NCBI GenBank assembly: GCA_016875255.1
Contig: VGRU01000018.1
Coordinates: 1 to 29,616 of the forward strand
DNA from: Deltaproteobacteria bacterium
GTDB taxonomy: Bacteria; Desulfobacterota; BSN033; UBA1163
DNA length: 29,616 bases
Direction of reading: 5' to 3'
The position numbers were made by a program, and so were the translations under genes. Below the pieces are notes generated by a model, which saw only the letters and a list, made by a program, of their open reading frames with translations, searched no databases and was not told where the DNA came from. Shown here one piece after another: positions 14,034 through 20,684 of the stretch. The stretch's first letter is position 1. Each line of letters starts with the position of its first letter.

Positions 14034-14663
14034 TCAACTTAAGGGGGTTAACGTTCCTATACAGCTATTCCCCTGACGTTTAAATTTCATATCCATCTTA
14101 AACTGATCAGCTACCCACGTGGGATAGATGCTCTGGCAACCAACAAGGCAGATATCTTCTGTGTCCGGAAAATCAAGGATCTTGCAACGAGGGATGTCGA
14201 GAACTGCCTTGGTCTTATTCAGTTCAGGCACGGAGTAGGGAGTTAACCATTGGAGCTGATAAACCATCTGTTTGGCTGTCATCGCAAAGGCAGTGCCTGG
14301 TGAAAACAACCTGATAAAATTTAATAGGTGCAGGGCTGGACTTGCATTTTTCCGCTTCAACGCCTCGACTTCGTCACGTTCAAAACTTCTAATTCCATCC
14401 TCTCCCATCCGTTTCCGAATAAAACCGTAAGTGCTTTTTACCAGCCAGATCCAGTTACCATAGGCCGTCTCATATTTCCCTTCAAATGAGGCGTTCTCCG
14501 GAACGGGTTTCGCTCCCTCTTCCCAGACATTTTTCAGCTCCGTTACTGCCTGTTCACCCAGATTTTTCTGAACGAAAGGAAGAATAAAGCTCTCATAAAA
14601 TTTCATATTATCCATGACCATGGCATACTTCCCCTTTGGCGGCATCTCTTTAAGCTTCACCAT
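14034..14663 (-). CDS. uncharacterised 209-residue protein
   Basis: I do not recognise this gene with confidence. The protein is soluble, with an alpha-helical N-terminal half (MDNMKFYESFILPFVQKNLG, then VTELKNVWEEG) and a C-terminal half rich in beta strands. Two segments stand out: CKILDFPDTEDICLVGC near residue 165 and MDMKFKRQGNSCIGTLTPL at the end, giving several cysteines. The layout vaguely resembles the L-2-amino-thiazoline-4-carboxylate hydrolase-like family, an impression only. GGAGGGAG precedes the start. It is the first gene of a two-gene unit with the ABM protein, and tandem 15-bp repeats lie about 220 bases upstream. Confidence 0.6.
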   Translation of the reverse strand: MVKLKEMPPKGKYAMVMDNMKFYESFILPFVQKNLGEQAVTELKNVWEEGAKPVPENASFEGKYETAYGNWIWLVKSTYGFIRKRMGEDGIRSFERDEVEALKRKNASPALHLLNFIRLFSPGTAFAMTAKQMVYQLQWLTPYSVPELNKTKAVLDIPRCKILDFPDTEDICLVGCQSIYPTWVADQFKMDMKFKRQGNSCIGTLTPLS

Positions 14664-14875
14664 TTTATTCTCCCTCCTTCCTTGTAATGGTTTCTCCTCT
14701 CCCCGAGATTAAGAGAGGGCTTCGAATTAGGGATAAGTTTTAGATTTTCTTCCTTTGCCTGCCTTTAAAGGATTTTCCGATTCAGAAGTGAGAAACAGAT
14801 TAAACGTTTTTTAATCAACCCCCTTCCCTTTTTGGAGTTTGATTATATTAATAAACAATCAAAAAATTTGTCTTT

Positions 14876-14925
14876 TGTCAATAGTTAAACCAAACATAGT
14901 TAAACCAAATTTTTCTAAATCAAAC
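14876..14925 (-). promoter_or_regulatory. three phased 15-bp repeats next to a TTGACA box
   Basis: ATAGTTAAACCAAAC (14881-14895) is repeated at 14896-14910 with one change, and more loosely (10 of 15) at 14911-14925. On the minus strand these copies run straight into TTGACA (14881-14876). A matching -10 is not clear: TATAAT lies 28 bases downstream. The layout suggests an activator or repressor array for the minus-strand pair starting at 14663. Confidence 0.5.
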
Positions 14926-15017
14926 CCGATTCCTTCCTCACCTAAGCAATTGCGGGTAAGTTCAAGTATAAGGTCTTATCCAATAGTTTGAAATAGGAAC
15001 CCATCCCCAATTTCTAT

Positions 15018-15054
15018 AAAAAAAGGTGACACCATCTTTTTAAAATGGTGTCAC
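15018..15054 (-). terminator. Rho-independent terminator downstream of the decayed gene
   Basis: On the minus strand a perfect 10-bp stem (GTGACACCAT pairing with ATGGTGTCAC) is followed by seven T. It lies 58 bases after the end of the dead molybdenum-hydroxylase fragment and is presumably its old terminator. Stem, spacing and flanking bases resemble the terminator at 13615-13648. Confidence 0.8.
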
Positions 15055-15111
15055 TCCTAACAATCACCTTCTCAACACTCTCAAATTCTCACACTTTTTT
15101 CAATACTTCCA

Positions 15112-15318
15112 TTACGACTTTTGGGGTAAGGGGGGGATACGTTTGATTCACACGCCGGTCGCATTGAAGAAGGCATTGGCCACGGCAGGCGCTAATGGCG
15201 GAACACAGAGTTTCCCGATTCCGCCGATCCTATCGGTACTTTTAACAATGTGGACTTCGATCTCCGGAATTTCACTCATCCGAATGATGGGGTAATCATT
15301 GAAATTATCCTGCGACAT
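15112..15318 (-). pseudogene. C-terminal remnant of a molybdenum hydroxylase large subunit
   Basis: The minus-strand frame from ATG at 15318 reads QDNFNDYPIIRMSEIPEIEV, then GGIGKLCVPPLAPAVANAFF and NATGV, then TGA (15148-15150), and continues in frame as IKRIPPLPQKS to TAA. This is the end of the aldehyde oxidase/xanthine dehydrogenase Mo-binding subunit of the isoquinoline 1-oxidoreductase (IorB) type. In functional enzymes GGIGE-P is usual, with the active-site Glu; here it is GGIGK, so the Glu is lost. The rest of the gene is missing: a stop lies directly before the ATG. It is not a copy of the intact large subunit at 25584, which reads GIGEPALNPSPAAVANA. Confidence 0.8.
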
Positions 15319-15584
15319 TCAAAGAGATCATAGCCAGCTCCTTTCGTGGTAGATTTTAGAGTCTCTTGCTATAAAGATTTTATATGCGGCAAATATATTG
15401 AATCCGGTTTTTTTGTCAATAAAAATAATTTAAGAATCACCAAGGCAACATAAATCAAATTTTCCTAACGGATTCGCCACCTCAAACGATAACCATCGAT
15501 AACAATTTGAACAAGTCTCCTATGAGAGAGAAGGTGTTTTAAAATAGTTTCAGGGGCTGATGCAGACCTTCATTTTGAAATATT

Positions 15585-15613
15585 TTGACAAGTCTTTTGT
15601 TTTCGGTTTATAT
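15585..15613 (+). promoter_or_regulatory. promoter of the korDABC operon
   Basis: TTGACA (15585-15590), a 17-base spacer and TTATAT (15608-15613; with 18 bases, TATATA) lie about 60 bases before the first kor start. It is among the best sigma70-like matches in the window. Confidence 0.7.
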
Positions 15614-15673
15614 AGGATAGGGTTAGGAAGTATGGATTAGTTGTTGTAACACCCGAACGACAGAGAAAAAGAG

Positions 15674-15985
15674 ATGACAGAATCCAAGAAGACAAAAGAA
15701 CCACCGAGGATCGATATCTTCAAGGCCTGGTGTAAGGCATGCGGAATCTGTGTTGCCTTCTGTCCCACCGGGGTCCTTGCTAAAGATGAAGCAGGATATC
15801 CCTATGTGAAGGATATTGACAAGTGTACCAGATGCGGATGGTGTGAAGTCCGGTGCCCAGATTTTGCCATCACCGTGGAGACAAAAGCCAAAGGGAAGAA
15901 GGTAGCCGAGGTTAAAGGTGAAGAGACAGAACCAAAGGGAGAAGAGGAAATCTCACCGGAAAGAATTGTTACTTCAGGGCAATGA
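15674..15985 (+). CDS. korD: 2-oxoacid:ferredoxin oxidoreductase delta subunit, 2x[4Fe-4S] ferredoxin
   Basis: This 103-residue bacterial-type ferredoxin carries electrons from the thiamine-dependent core to free ferredoxin. It has two cluster motifs, CKACGICVAFCPTGV and CTRCGWCEVRCPDFAI, each CX2CX2CX3CP. After them comes a charged, disordered tail (about 75-103, rich in Lys and Glu) that is longer than usual. The reading frame overlaps the start of korA. It is the first gene of the operon, 60 bases downstream of a good promoter; the ribosome site (GAGAAAAAGAG) is modest. Confidence 0.92.
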   Translation: MTESKKTKEPPRIDIFKAWCKACGICVAFCPTGVLAKDEAGYPYVKDIDKCTRCGWCEVRCPDFAITVETKAKGKKVAEVKGEETEPKGEEEISPERIVTSGQ

Positions 15986-17084
15986 GGCTGTAGCAGAGGG
16001 AGCCCTGAGAGCAGGTTGCCGTTTTTTTGCTGGCTACCCCATCACTCCGGCCACGGAGATCTCCGAGGTCCTGTCGGTGCGATTGCCAAAGGAAGAGGGG
16101 ACTTTCATCCAGATGGAGGATGAAATCGCAAGCCTCGGCGCAGTCATTGGCGCATCCCTTGCTGGAGTGAAGTCGATGACGGCAACGAGCGGTCCGGGAT
16201 TTTCTTTGATGCAGGAGAATCTGGGGCTGGCCATTATTGCCGAAGTTCCCTGTGTCATCGTCAATGTGATGCGGGGAGGTCCCAGCACAGGACTTCCCAC
16301 TTTTCCTGGTCAGGGCGATGTGATGCAGGCTCGCTGGGGAACCCATGGCGATCATCCCATCATTGTCCTTTCCGCCTCCACGGTTCGGGAATGTTATGAC
16401 ATGACCATCCACGCCTTTAACCTTTCCGAAAAGTTTCGAACCCCTGTCATCCTTCTCATCGATGAAGTGGTCGGCCATATGCGAGAGAAGATGGTAATTG
16501 ATGATGAGGAGAAGATCGAAATCTTTAACCGGATCAAGCCCACCATGCCCCCCGAATGGTATATCCCTTATGAAGATACGCCCAGCGGTGTGTCACCCAT
16601 GGCCAATTTCGGAGAAGGTTACCGATATCATGTGACCGGCTTGACCCATGATGTGCGGGGCTTTCCCACTTCGAGGCCGGATGAGATCGGCCCCTTTATC
16701 TCCAGGCTCCATCGCAAGATCAGCTCCCATTTCCCAGAGATTCAGATTGGGGAATTTTTCCAGACGGAGGACGCAGAGATTACGATCGTTGCCTATGGAT
16801 GTGTGGCACGTTCTGCAAAGAGGGCGGTGATTGAGGCCCGGGAGAAGGGGTTGAAGGTGGGGCTCCTTAAATTATCTACGCTCTGGCCTTTTATGAGGTC
16901 AGCGGTGGAAAAGGTTTTTCAGACTTCAAAGACACTGATTGTTCCCGAGATGAATATGGGCCAGATCTCCCGGGAGGTGAAGCGGGTGAACCGGGGAGTT
17001 GCCAGAGTCATCACCCTTAACAAAGTGGATGGGACGATCATCACTCCGATGGAGATACTGAATCGAATCGCGGAGGTTTCCTGA
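15918..17084 (+). CDS. korA: 2-oxoacid:ferredoxin oxidoreductase alpha subunit
   Basis: This subunit, up to 388 residues, is the pyrimidine-domain part of a ferredoxin-dependent 2-oxoacid oxidoreductase, probably acting on 2-oxoglutarate to give succinyl-CoA. Visible features are LLQGNEAVAEGALRAGCRFF, the GYPITPATEISE motif, the EDEIASLGAVIGASLAG segment and a C-terminal domain with VVAYGCVARSAKRAV-type sequence. The start is uncertain: GTG at 15918 has GAGG six bases before it but adds a very basic leader lying within korD, whereas TTG at 15966 begins right at conserved sequence. It ends in TGATG, overlapping korB. The 2-oxoglutarate assignment rests on subunit type and the nearby icd; pyruvate or branched acids remain possible. 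Confidence 0.9.
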   Translation: MKRQNQREKRKSHRKELLLQGNEAVAEGALRAGCRFFAGYPITPATEISEVLSVRLPKEEGTFIQMEDEIASLGAVIGASLAGVKSMTATSGPGFSLMQENLGLAIIAEVPCVIVNVMRGGPSTGLPTFPGQGDVMQARWGTHGDHPIIVLSASTVRECYDMTIHAFNLSEKFRTPVILLIDEVVGHMREKMVIDDEEKIEIFNRIKPTMPPEWYIPYEDTPSGVSPMANFGEGYRYHVTGLTHDVRGFPTSRPDEIGPFISRLHRKISSHFPEIQIGEFFQTEDAEITIVAYGCVARSAKRAVIEAREKGLKVGLLKLSTLWPFMRSAVEKVFQTSKTLIVPEMNMGQISREVKRVNRGVARVITLNKVDGTIITPMEILNRIAEVS

Positions 17085-17920
17085 TGCCGGAGATCACCAA
17101 GTTAATCCACAAATACCTTCGGCATGACAAGAAGTTTCCCCATGTCTGGTGTCCAGGCTGCGGGATCGGAATCATGCTGGGCGGGCTGATTCGGGCGATT
17201 GACCGGATCGGATATGAAAAGGACGAGATTGTTCTGGTTTCAGGCATCGGATGTTCGGGAAGGCTTCCGGTTTATGTCGATTTCAACACGCTTCACACCA
17301 CTCACGGCCGGGCCCTCACCTTTGCCACAGGGGTTAAATTAGCCAAACCCAGCCTGAAAGTGATTGTCATCATGGGCGATGGGGATGCGGTGGCCATCGG
17401 CGGAAATCATTTCATCCATGCAGCCCGCCGAAACATCGATATCACCACGCTCATTCTGAACAACAATATCTATGGGATGACAGGCGGTCAGAACTCTCCC
17501 ACTACTCCGTATGGAATGCGATCGACGACCACGACCTATTCCAATATCGAACAATCCTTCAATATCTCTGAGCTGGCGGTCACAGCAGGCGCGGCGTTTG
17601 TGGGCAGAGGGACCGTTTACCATGCCAGGCTCCTGGACAGCCTGATGGAGAAGGCTTTTCTGAAGAAAGGGTTTTCGGTAGTGGAGATTATTTCTCACTG
17701 CCACACCCAGTACGGAAGACAGAACCGGTTGGGGACAGCAGTCGAGATGATGGAACAACAGAGGGATCAAGCCATCACCATGGAGAAGGCCGCAAAGATG
17801 AAACCGGAAGAGTTGAAAGATAAGATAGTGATTGGTGTACTGGTGGACAAGGAACTTCCGGTCTATCAGGATCAGTACGAAAAGATCCGGGAAAAGGCCA
17901 AGGGATCAGTGGGGGGATAA
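17084..17920 (+). CDS. korB: 2-oxoacid:ferredoxin oxidoreductase beta subunit, thiamine-binding
   Basis: This 278-residue subunit binds thiamine diphosphate and an internal Fe-S cluster. The N-terminal WCPGCGIGIMLGG holds two of the cluster cysteines, followed by GIGCSGRLPVYVDFNTLHTTHGR. The thiamine motif runs from GDGDAVAIGGNHFIHAAR to NNNIYGMTGGQ. The C-terminal part contains HCHTQYGRQNRL. All are standard for KorB. The start overlaps the korA stop (TGATG) with GGAGG eight bases upstream, so translation is coupled. The gap to korC is unusually long (183 bases) and holds a large palindrome. Confidence 0.93.
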   Translation: MPEITKLIHKYLRHDKKFPHVWCPGCGIGIMLGGLIRAIDRIGYEKDEIVLVSGIGCSGRLPVYVDFNTLHTTHGRALTFATGVKLAKPSLKVIVIMGDGDAVAIGGNHFIHAARRNIDITTLILNNNIYGMTGGQNSPTTPYGMRSTTTTYSNIEQSFNISELAVTAGAAFVGRGTVYHARLLDSLMEKAFLKKGFSVVEIISHCHTQYGRQNRLGTAVEMMEQQRDQAITMEKAAKMKPEELKDKIVIGVLVDKELPVYQDQYEKIREKAKGSVGG

Positions 17921-17998
17921 GGTGATGGGGAGAGAAATAAATTTGAAATTTCAAATTGCAAATTGCAAATTGAAGTAACCCTATCCTACCTTCCCTGA

Positions 17999-18045
17999 TA
18001 ACTCCCCCTCCCCCCTCTTAAATTAAGAGGGGGGAGGGGGAGTTA
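17999..18045. repeat. 23-bp perfect palindrome between korB and korC
   Basis: Two exactly complementary 23-base arms (17999-18021 and 18023-18045) surround a single A. The left arm begins TAACTCCCCCTCCCCCCTCT. No T run follows on either strand as for a Rho-independent terminator. It interrupts an otherwise tightly packed operon and resembles the CTCCCC palindrome at 10173-10233. Just before it, 17941-17975 has AAATTGCA tandem words. Confidence 0.85.
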
Positions 18046-18103
18046 GGATTGGGAGGAGAGGAGGGGGTATGAGTTCTGATGTCCGAAATAGGGTTGAGAA
18101 AAT

Positions 18104-18706
18104 ATGGCGGATCGTTTTGAAATACGTCTGGGGGGATCTGGGGGGCAGGGGATCATTCTGATGGGGATCATCCTGGCTGAGGCAATCGGGATTTACGATC
18201 ATAAATTCGTTGCCCAGACTCAGAGCTATGGCCCGGAGGCAAGGGGAGGATCGAGCAAGTCAGAAGTAATCGTCAGCGAAAATGAGATCGACTATCCCAA
18301 GGCGATGAAACCCGATCTTCTTTTAGTGATGAATCAAAAATCGTGTGATGATTTTTATCCAGACCTCAAACCGGAGGGCCTCCTCATCGTCGATTCCACC
18401 TTCGTTACGCAGATTCCTCAACCGAGGGCTTATCAGATTCCTTTTACACGAATCGCAAGAGAGAAATTGAAAAGAGAGATGGTAGCTAACATCGTGGCTC
18501 TGGGTGCCCTGTCTCAATTGACACCGATTGTATCGCCTAAAGCCATTGAGTCAGCTGTTCTAGCACGGGTGCCCAAAGGGACGGAGAAGTTGAATCGTGA
18601 TGCTTTGAAAGCCGGTATGGCTGCCGCCAAGCTGGCTCAGAAAGAGTGGTTAAGGGTTGAGATTCCTCCGGAAATTCCTAAAGAAGACCTGCTGGATTCA
18701 TATTAG
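18104..18706 (+). CDS. korC: 2-oxoacid:ferredoxin oxidoreductase gamma subunit
   Basis: This 200-residue subunit is the domain that contacts CoA in the complex. It opens with RLGGSGGQGIILMGIILAEA, the glycine-rich hallmark of the family, followed by TQSYGPEARGGSSKSEVIVS and a middle section with PDLLLVMNQKSCDDF. Length is normal. Its ribosome site is poor (TTGAGAAAAT before the ATG), and the gene sits 183 bases after korB behind a palindromic insert, so it may be expressed less than the other subunits. Order here is D-A-B-C. Confidence 0.92.
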   Translation: MADRFEIRLGGSGGQGIILMGIILAEAIGIYDHKFVAQTQSYGPEARGGSSKSEVIVSENEIDYPKAMKPDLLLVMNQKSCDDFYPDLKPEGLLIVDSTFVTQIPQPRAYQIPFTRIAREKLKREMVANIVALGALSQLTPIVSPKAIESAVLARVPKGTEKLNRDALKAGMAAAKLAQKEWLRVEIPPEIPKEDLLDSY

Positions 18707-18713
18707 TTTAGAT

Positions 18714-18765
18714 TATCAGGAGAACAGGGTACCAGGGCCCCCCTGATACCCTGATATTCTGGTCC
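18714..18765. repeat. CAGG/CCTGAT palindromic repeat, copy 1
   Basis: ATCAGG-type words on the left pair with CCTGAT-type words on the right. CCTGATACCCTGATATTCTG (18742-18761) is identical to 20001-20020 in copy 2. This copy lies between korC and the acyltransferase and fills the space where the acyltransferase ribosome site should be. Confidence 0.75.
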
Positions 18766-18784
18766 CCTTAATCAGACAATCCAC

Positions 18785-19495
18785 ATGAGAAGAAGCCCAT
18801 TCGTCTATTCCATAACCAAAAGGGTTGCCCGACTGGTCCTCTCCGTTTTTTACAAAATCGAAACAAAAGGGGATATTCCGCTTCCGGAAGAAGGTCCTGT
18901 CATTATTCTTCCGAAGCACCAATACTGGACGGATATCCCTATAGTGGGTCTTGCCTTTCAGCCGCAGCTCTATTTTGTGGCAAAAAAAGAACTCTTTCAA
19001 TATCCTCTGCTCCGACAATATATCTCCCTCGGGGGAGGGATTCCGGTGGACCGGGAGAAATCGATCCGGACACTGGATTCCTTCAAAGCGCTCATCGGTT
19101 TGTTGAAAGCGAATGAAAAGGTTGTTATCTTTCCAGAAGGCACTTATTTTAGGGACATTGTAGGTGCTGGCAAAAGCCGGCTTCTGCAAATGATCTTGAA
19201 ATTTCAGAAAGAACTAAAACAGAAGATCCTTTTTGTTCCGGTCGGAATCCGGTACGGAGAGAAAAAGGGATGGAGGAGGCGAGTGGAGATTTGCATTGGC
19301 TCCCCGCTGTTTGCAGAAAGTGAGTCAGATGCAGTCTCTCTGACCCATCGAGTGATGGAAGAAATCAGTTGTTTGTGCCAATTACCAAGATGTCATGAGA
19401 AATCCGAAATCCGAAATTCGAAGCACGAAACAATCTCAAATGACCAAAATCCAAAATTTGAAACAAAATCATCAGAAAATGTTTCGAACATTTGA
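18785..19495 (+). CDS. plsC: 1-acyl-sn-glycerol-3-phosphate acyltransferase
   Basis: This protein of 236 residues transfers an acyl group to lysophosphatidate at the membrane, making phosphatidate. The HX4D catalytic motif is in LPKHQYWTDIP, followed by GGGIPVDREKS and the FPEGTYFRD motif, with FVPVGIRYG as the fourth block. An N-terminal hydrophobic stretch (VARLVLSVFYKI) is a likely membrane contact. The last 30 residues, from about HEKSEIRNSK to the stop, are encoded by the AT-rich repeat (19400-19512). The native C-terminus has therefore been replaced, though the catalytic domain is complete. It follows a palindromic repeat and has no clear ribosome site. Confidence 0.88.
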   Translation: MRRSPFVYSITKRVARLVLSVFYKIETKGDIPLPEEGPVIILPKHQYWTDIPIVGLAFQPQLYFVAKKELFQYPLLRQYISLGGGIPVDREKSIRTLDSFKALIGLLKANEKVVIFPEGTYFRDIVGAGKSRLLQMILKFQKELKQKILFVPVGIRYGEKKGWRRRVEICIGSPLFAESESDAVSLTHRVMEEISCLCQLPRCHEKSEIRNSKHETISNDQNPKFETKSSENVSNI

Positions 19496-19512
19496 TATTC
19501 GAATTTTGAATT
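19400..19512 (+). repeat. AT-rich dispersed repeat, copy B
   Basis: It matches copy A (139-212, opposite strand) through AAATCCGAAATTCGAA, CGAAACAATCTCAAA and AAATGACCAAAA. The right half (TTTCGAACATTTGATATTCGAA) is a partial inverse of the left half. It provides the final codons and stop of the acyltransferase frame. Confidence 0.75.
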
Positions 19513-19522
19513 ACCTTGAAAA

Positions 19523-19623
19523 TACCTCCTCTCCCCTGGTGGGAGAGGATTGAGGTGAGGGGGAATAGCACCGATTTTTCACCCCCACCCTCCCCCATCG
19601 AGGGGGAGGGAATTCGTGCTATT
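19523..19623. repeat. double-hairpin GC-rich repeat
   Basis: Two perfect hairpins, CTCTCCC/GGGAGAG with loop CTGGT and CCTCCCCC/GGGGGAGG with loop ATCGA, are connected by a further pairing: AATAGCAC (19564-19571) with GTGCTATT (19616-19623). No coding capacity is seen. It fills the gap between the acyltransferase and the small basic protein and could end transcription of the former. Confidence 0.65.
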
Positions 19624-19736
19624 TTCATCATTCGCGGGTGACTAACCCGTCATGTAAAATTTGTTTCGGATTGGTCCTGCTGGACGCTTCGCCCGATATT
19701 AGTATTTCGGATTTTATTTTTAAATAAGGAGGAATT

Positions 19737-19934
19737 ATGCCAAGACGGGAAAAGGACAGGGAATTAGCAAGAAGGAGAAAGCGACAGAAAGAAAAGAAAA
19801 AACTCCGCAAAAAAGGACTTTTACCCCCAACCACACCCAAAGAGGCGGTGAAAGAGGTGGCAAAAAAGCCTGAAAAGACGCCAGCGAAGGAAGCGCCCAA
19901 GGCAGCCAGTGAACCATCGACTCCAGAAGGTTAG
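19737..19934 (+). CDS. small lysine/arginine-rich protein
   Basis: This 65-residue protein begins MPRREKDRELARRRKRQKEK and is very basic over its first 30 residues; the rest is a Pro/Ala/Lys-rich, probably disordered tail (PKEAVKEVAKKPEKTPAKEA). AAGGAGG lies six bases before the ATG, a strong ribosome site that argues for real translation. The basic helix looks like a nucleic-acid or ribosome-binding segment, reminiscent of small ribosomal proteins such as bS21, but no match can be claimed. It stands alone between two repeat regions. Confidence 0.7.
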   Translation: MPRREKDRELARRRKRQKEKKKLRKKGLLPPTTPKEAVKEVAKKPEKTPAKEAPKAASEPSTPEG

Positions 19935-19942
19935 CCTTGAGT

Positions 19943-20031
19943 AGGTCAGGATATCAGGAAACCAGGGCATCAGGACATCAGGAAAGAAAAGAATTAAAAA
20001 CCTGATACCCTGATATTCTGATAACCTGATA
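19943..20031. repeat. CAGG/CCTGAT palindromic repeat, copy 2
   Basis: The left part has TCAGGATATCAGG and further ATCAGG words; the right part is their near inverse (CCTGAT words). The middle is AAGAAAAGAATTAAAAA. The right arm shares 20 identical bases with copy 1 at 18742-18761. It sits between the converging small basic protein and kinase genes. Confidence 0.75.
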
Positions 20032-20036
20032 ATCAA

Positions 20037-20684
20037 TTATTTGGATTTCATCGGGATGAAGTACCAGGTTCCCTTCTTCATCTGCTTGATCTCACGTACC
20101 AGTTGAGCGAAGTCCTCTTTCCGGTTAACGAAATCGATCTCACTCGTATCGACCACGAGCAGCGGACCCTGGTCATAGTGGAAGAAGTAGTAGTTGTAAG
20201 CCTCGGTCAATGTCTTAAGGTATTCCAGATCGACATCCTTTTCATAGGCGACATTTCTCGATTTGAGCCGGTGATACAGAACCTCAGGCCTTGCCTGGAG
20301 AAAGATGACCAGGTCCGGGGTGGGGATCTGACCATTGAGGAGGCCATAGACCTGTTCATAGAGGGCTAATTCGTGGTCGTCCAGATTGAGGGAGGCAAAA
20401 ATTCGGTCCTTAGCAAAGAGGTAGTCGCTTATGGTCACTTGATTGAAGAGGTCGAACTGGGCGATCTCCTTCTGCTGTTGAAAGCGGTTCAAAAGGAAGA
20501 AGATCTGGGTCTGGAAGGCATGTTTCTTTCTGTCATGGTAAAACTGGGGGAGAAAAGGGTTCTCCTCCGGCTTCTCAAGGATCAATCGAGCATTAAACTC
20601 CTTAGCCAGAAGTTTCGTCAGGCTCGTTTTACCTACACCGATAGGGCCCTCTATGACGATATACTGAAACATACTCTCACTCAT
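20037..20684 (-). CDS. deoxynucleoside kinase family protein
   Basis: This 215-residue P-loop kinase should phosphorylate a deoxynucleoside in nucleotide salvage. The Walker A motif is GPIGVGKTS near residue 14, followed by the ENPFLPQFY helix, the substrate region SDYLFAKDRIFA and the LID segment RLKSRNVAYEKDVD with catalytic arginines. The C-terminus includes LLVVDTSEIDFV. Its ATG follows the universal-stress-protein stop directly (TAG-ATG), so the two are cotranscribed; a second ATG four codons later is possible. Substrate preference (dA/dG or dC) cannot be judged. Confidence 0.88.
   Translation of the reverse strand: MSESMFQYIVIEGPIGVGKTSLTKLLAKEFNARLILEKPEENPFLPQFYHDRKKHAFQTQIFFLLNRFQQQKEIAQFDLFNQVTISDYLFAKDRIFASLNLDDHELALYEQVYGLLNGQIPTPDLVIFLQARPEVLYHRLKSRNVAYEKDVDLEYLKTLTEAYNYYFFHYDQGPLLVVDTSEIDFVNRKEDFAQLVREIKQMKKGTWYFIPMKSK

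Larger units (their letters stand above)
14664..15673. other. 1-kb gene-poor gap with regulatory repeats and a decayed gene
   Basis: Between two divergent units this AT-rich kilobase holds, in order, tandem 15-bp repeats (14881-14925), a minus-strand terminator (15018-15054), a dead molybdenum-hydroxylase fragment (15112-15318) and the promoter of the kor operon (15585-15613). From 15319 to 15584 nothing is recognised. Confidence 0.6.

Noticed and set aside
14881..14925. Tandem repeats as replication iterons or a CRISPR
   Set aside because: Units are contiguous without spacers, only two are well matched, and no rep or cas gene is near.
17999..18045. Palindrome between korB and korC as a Rho-independent terminator
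   Set aside because: No T run follows on either strand and a gene of the same complex continues downstream.
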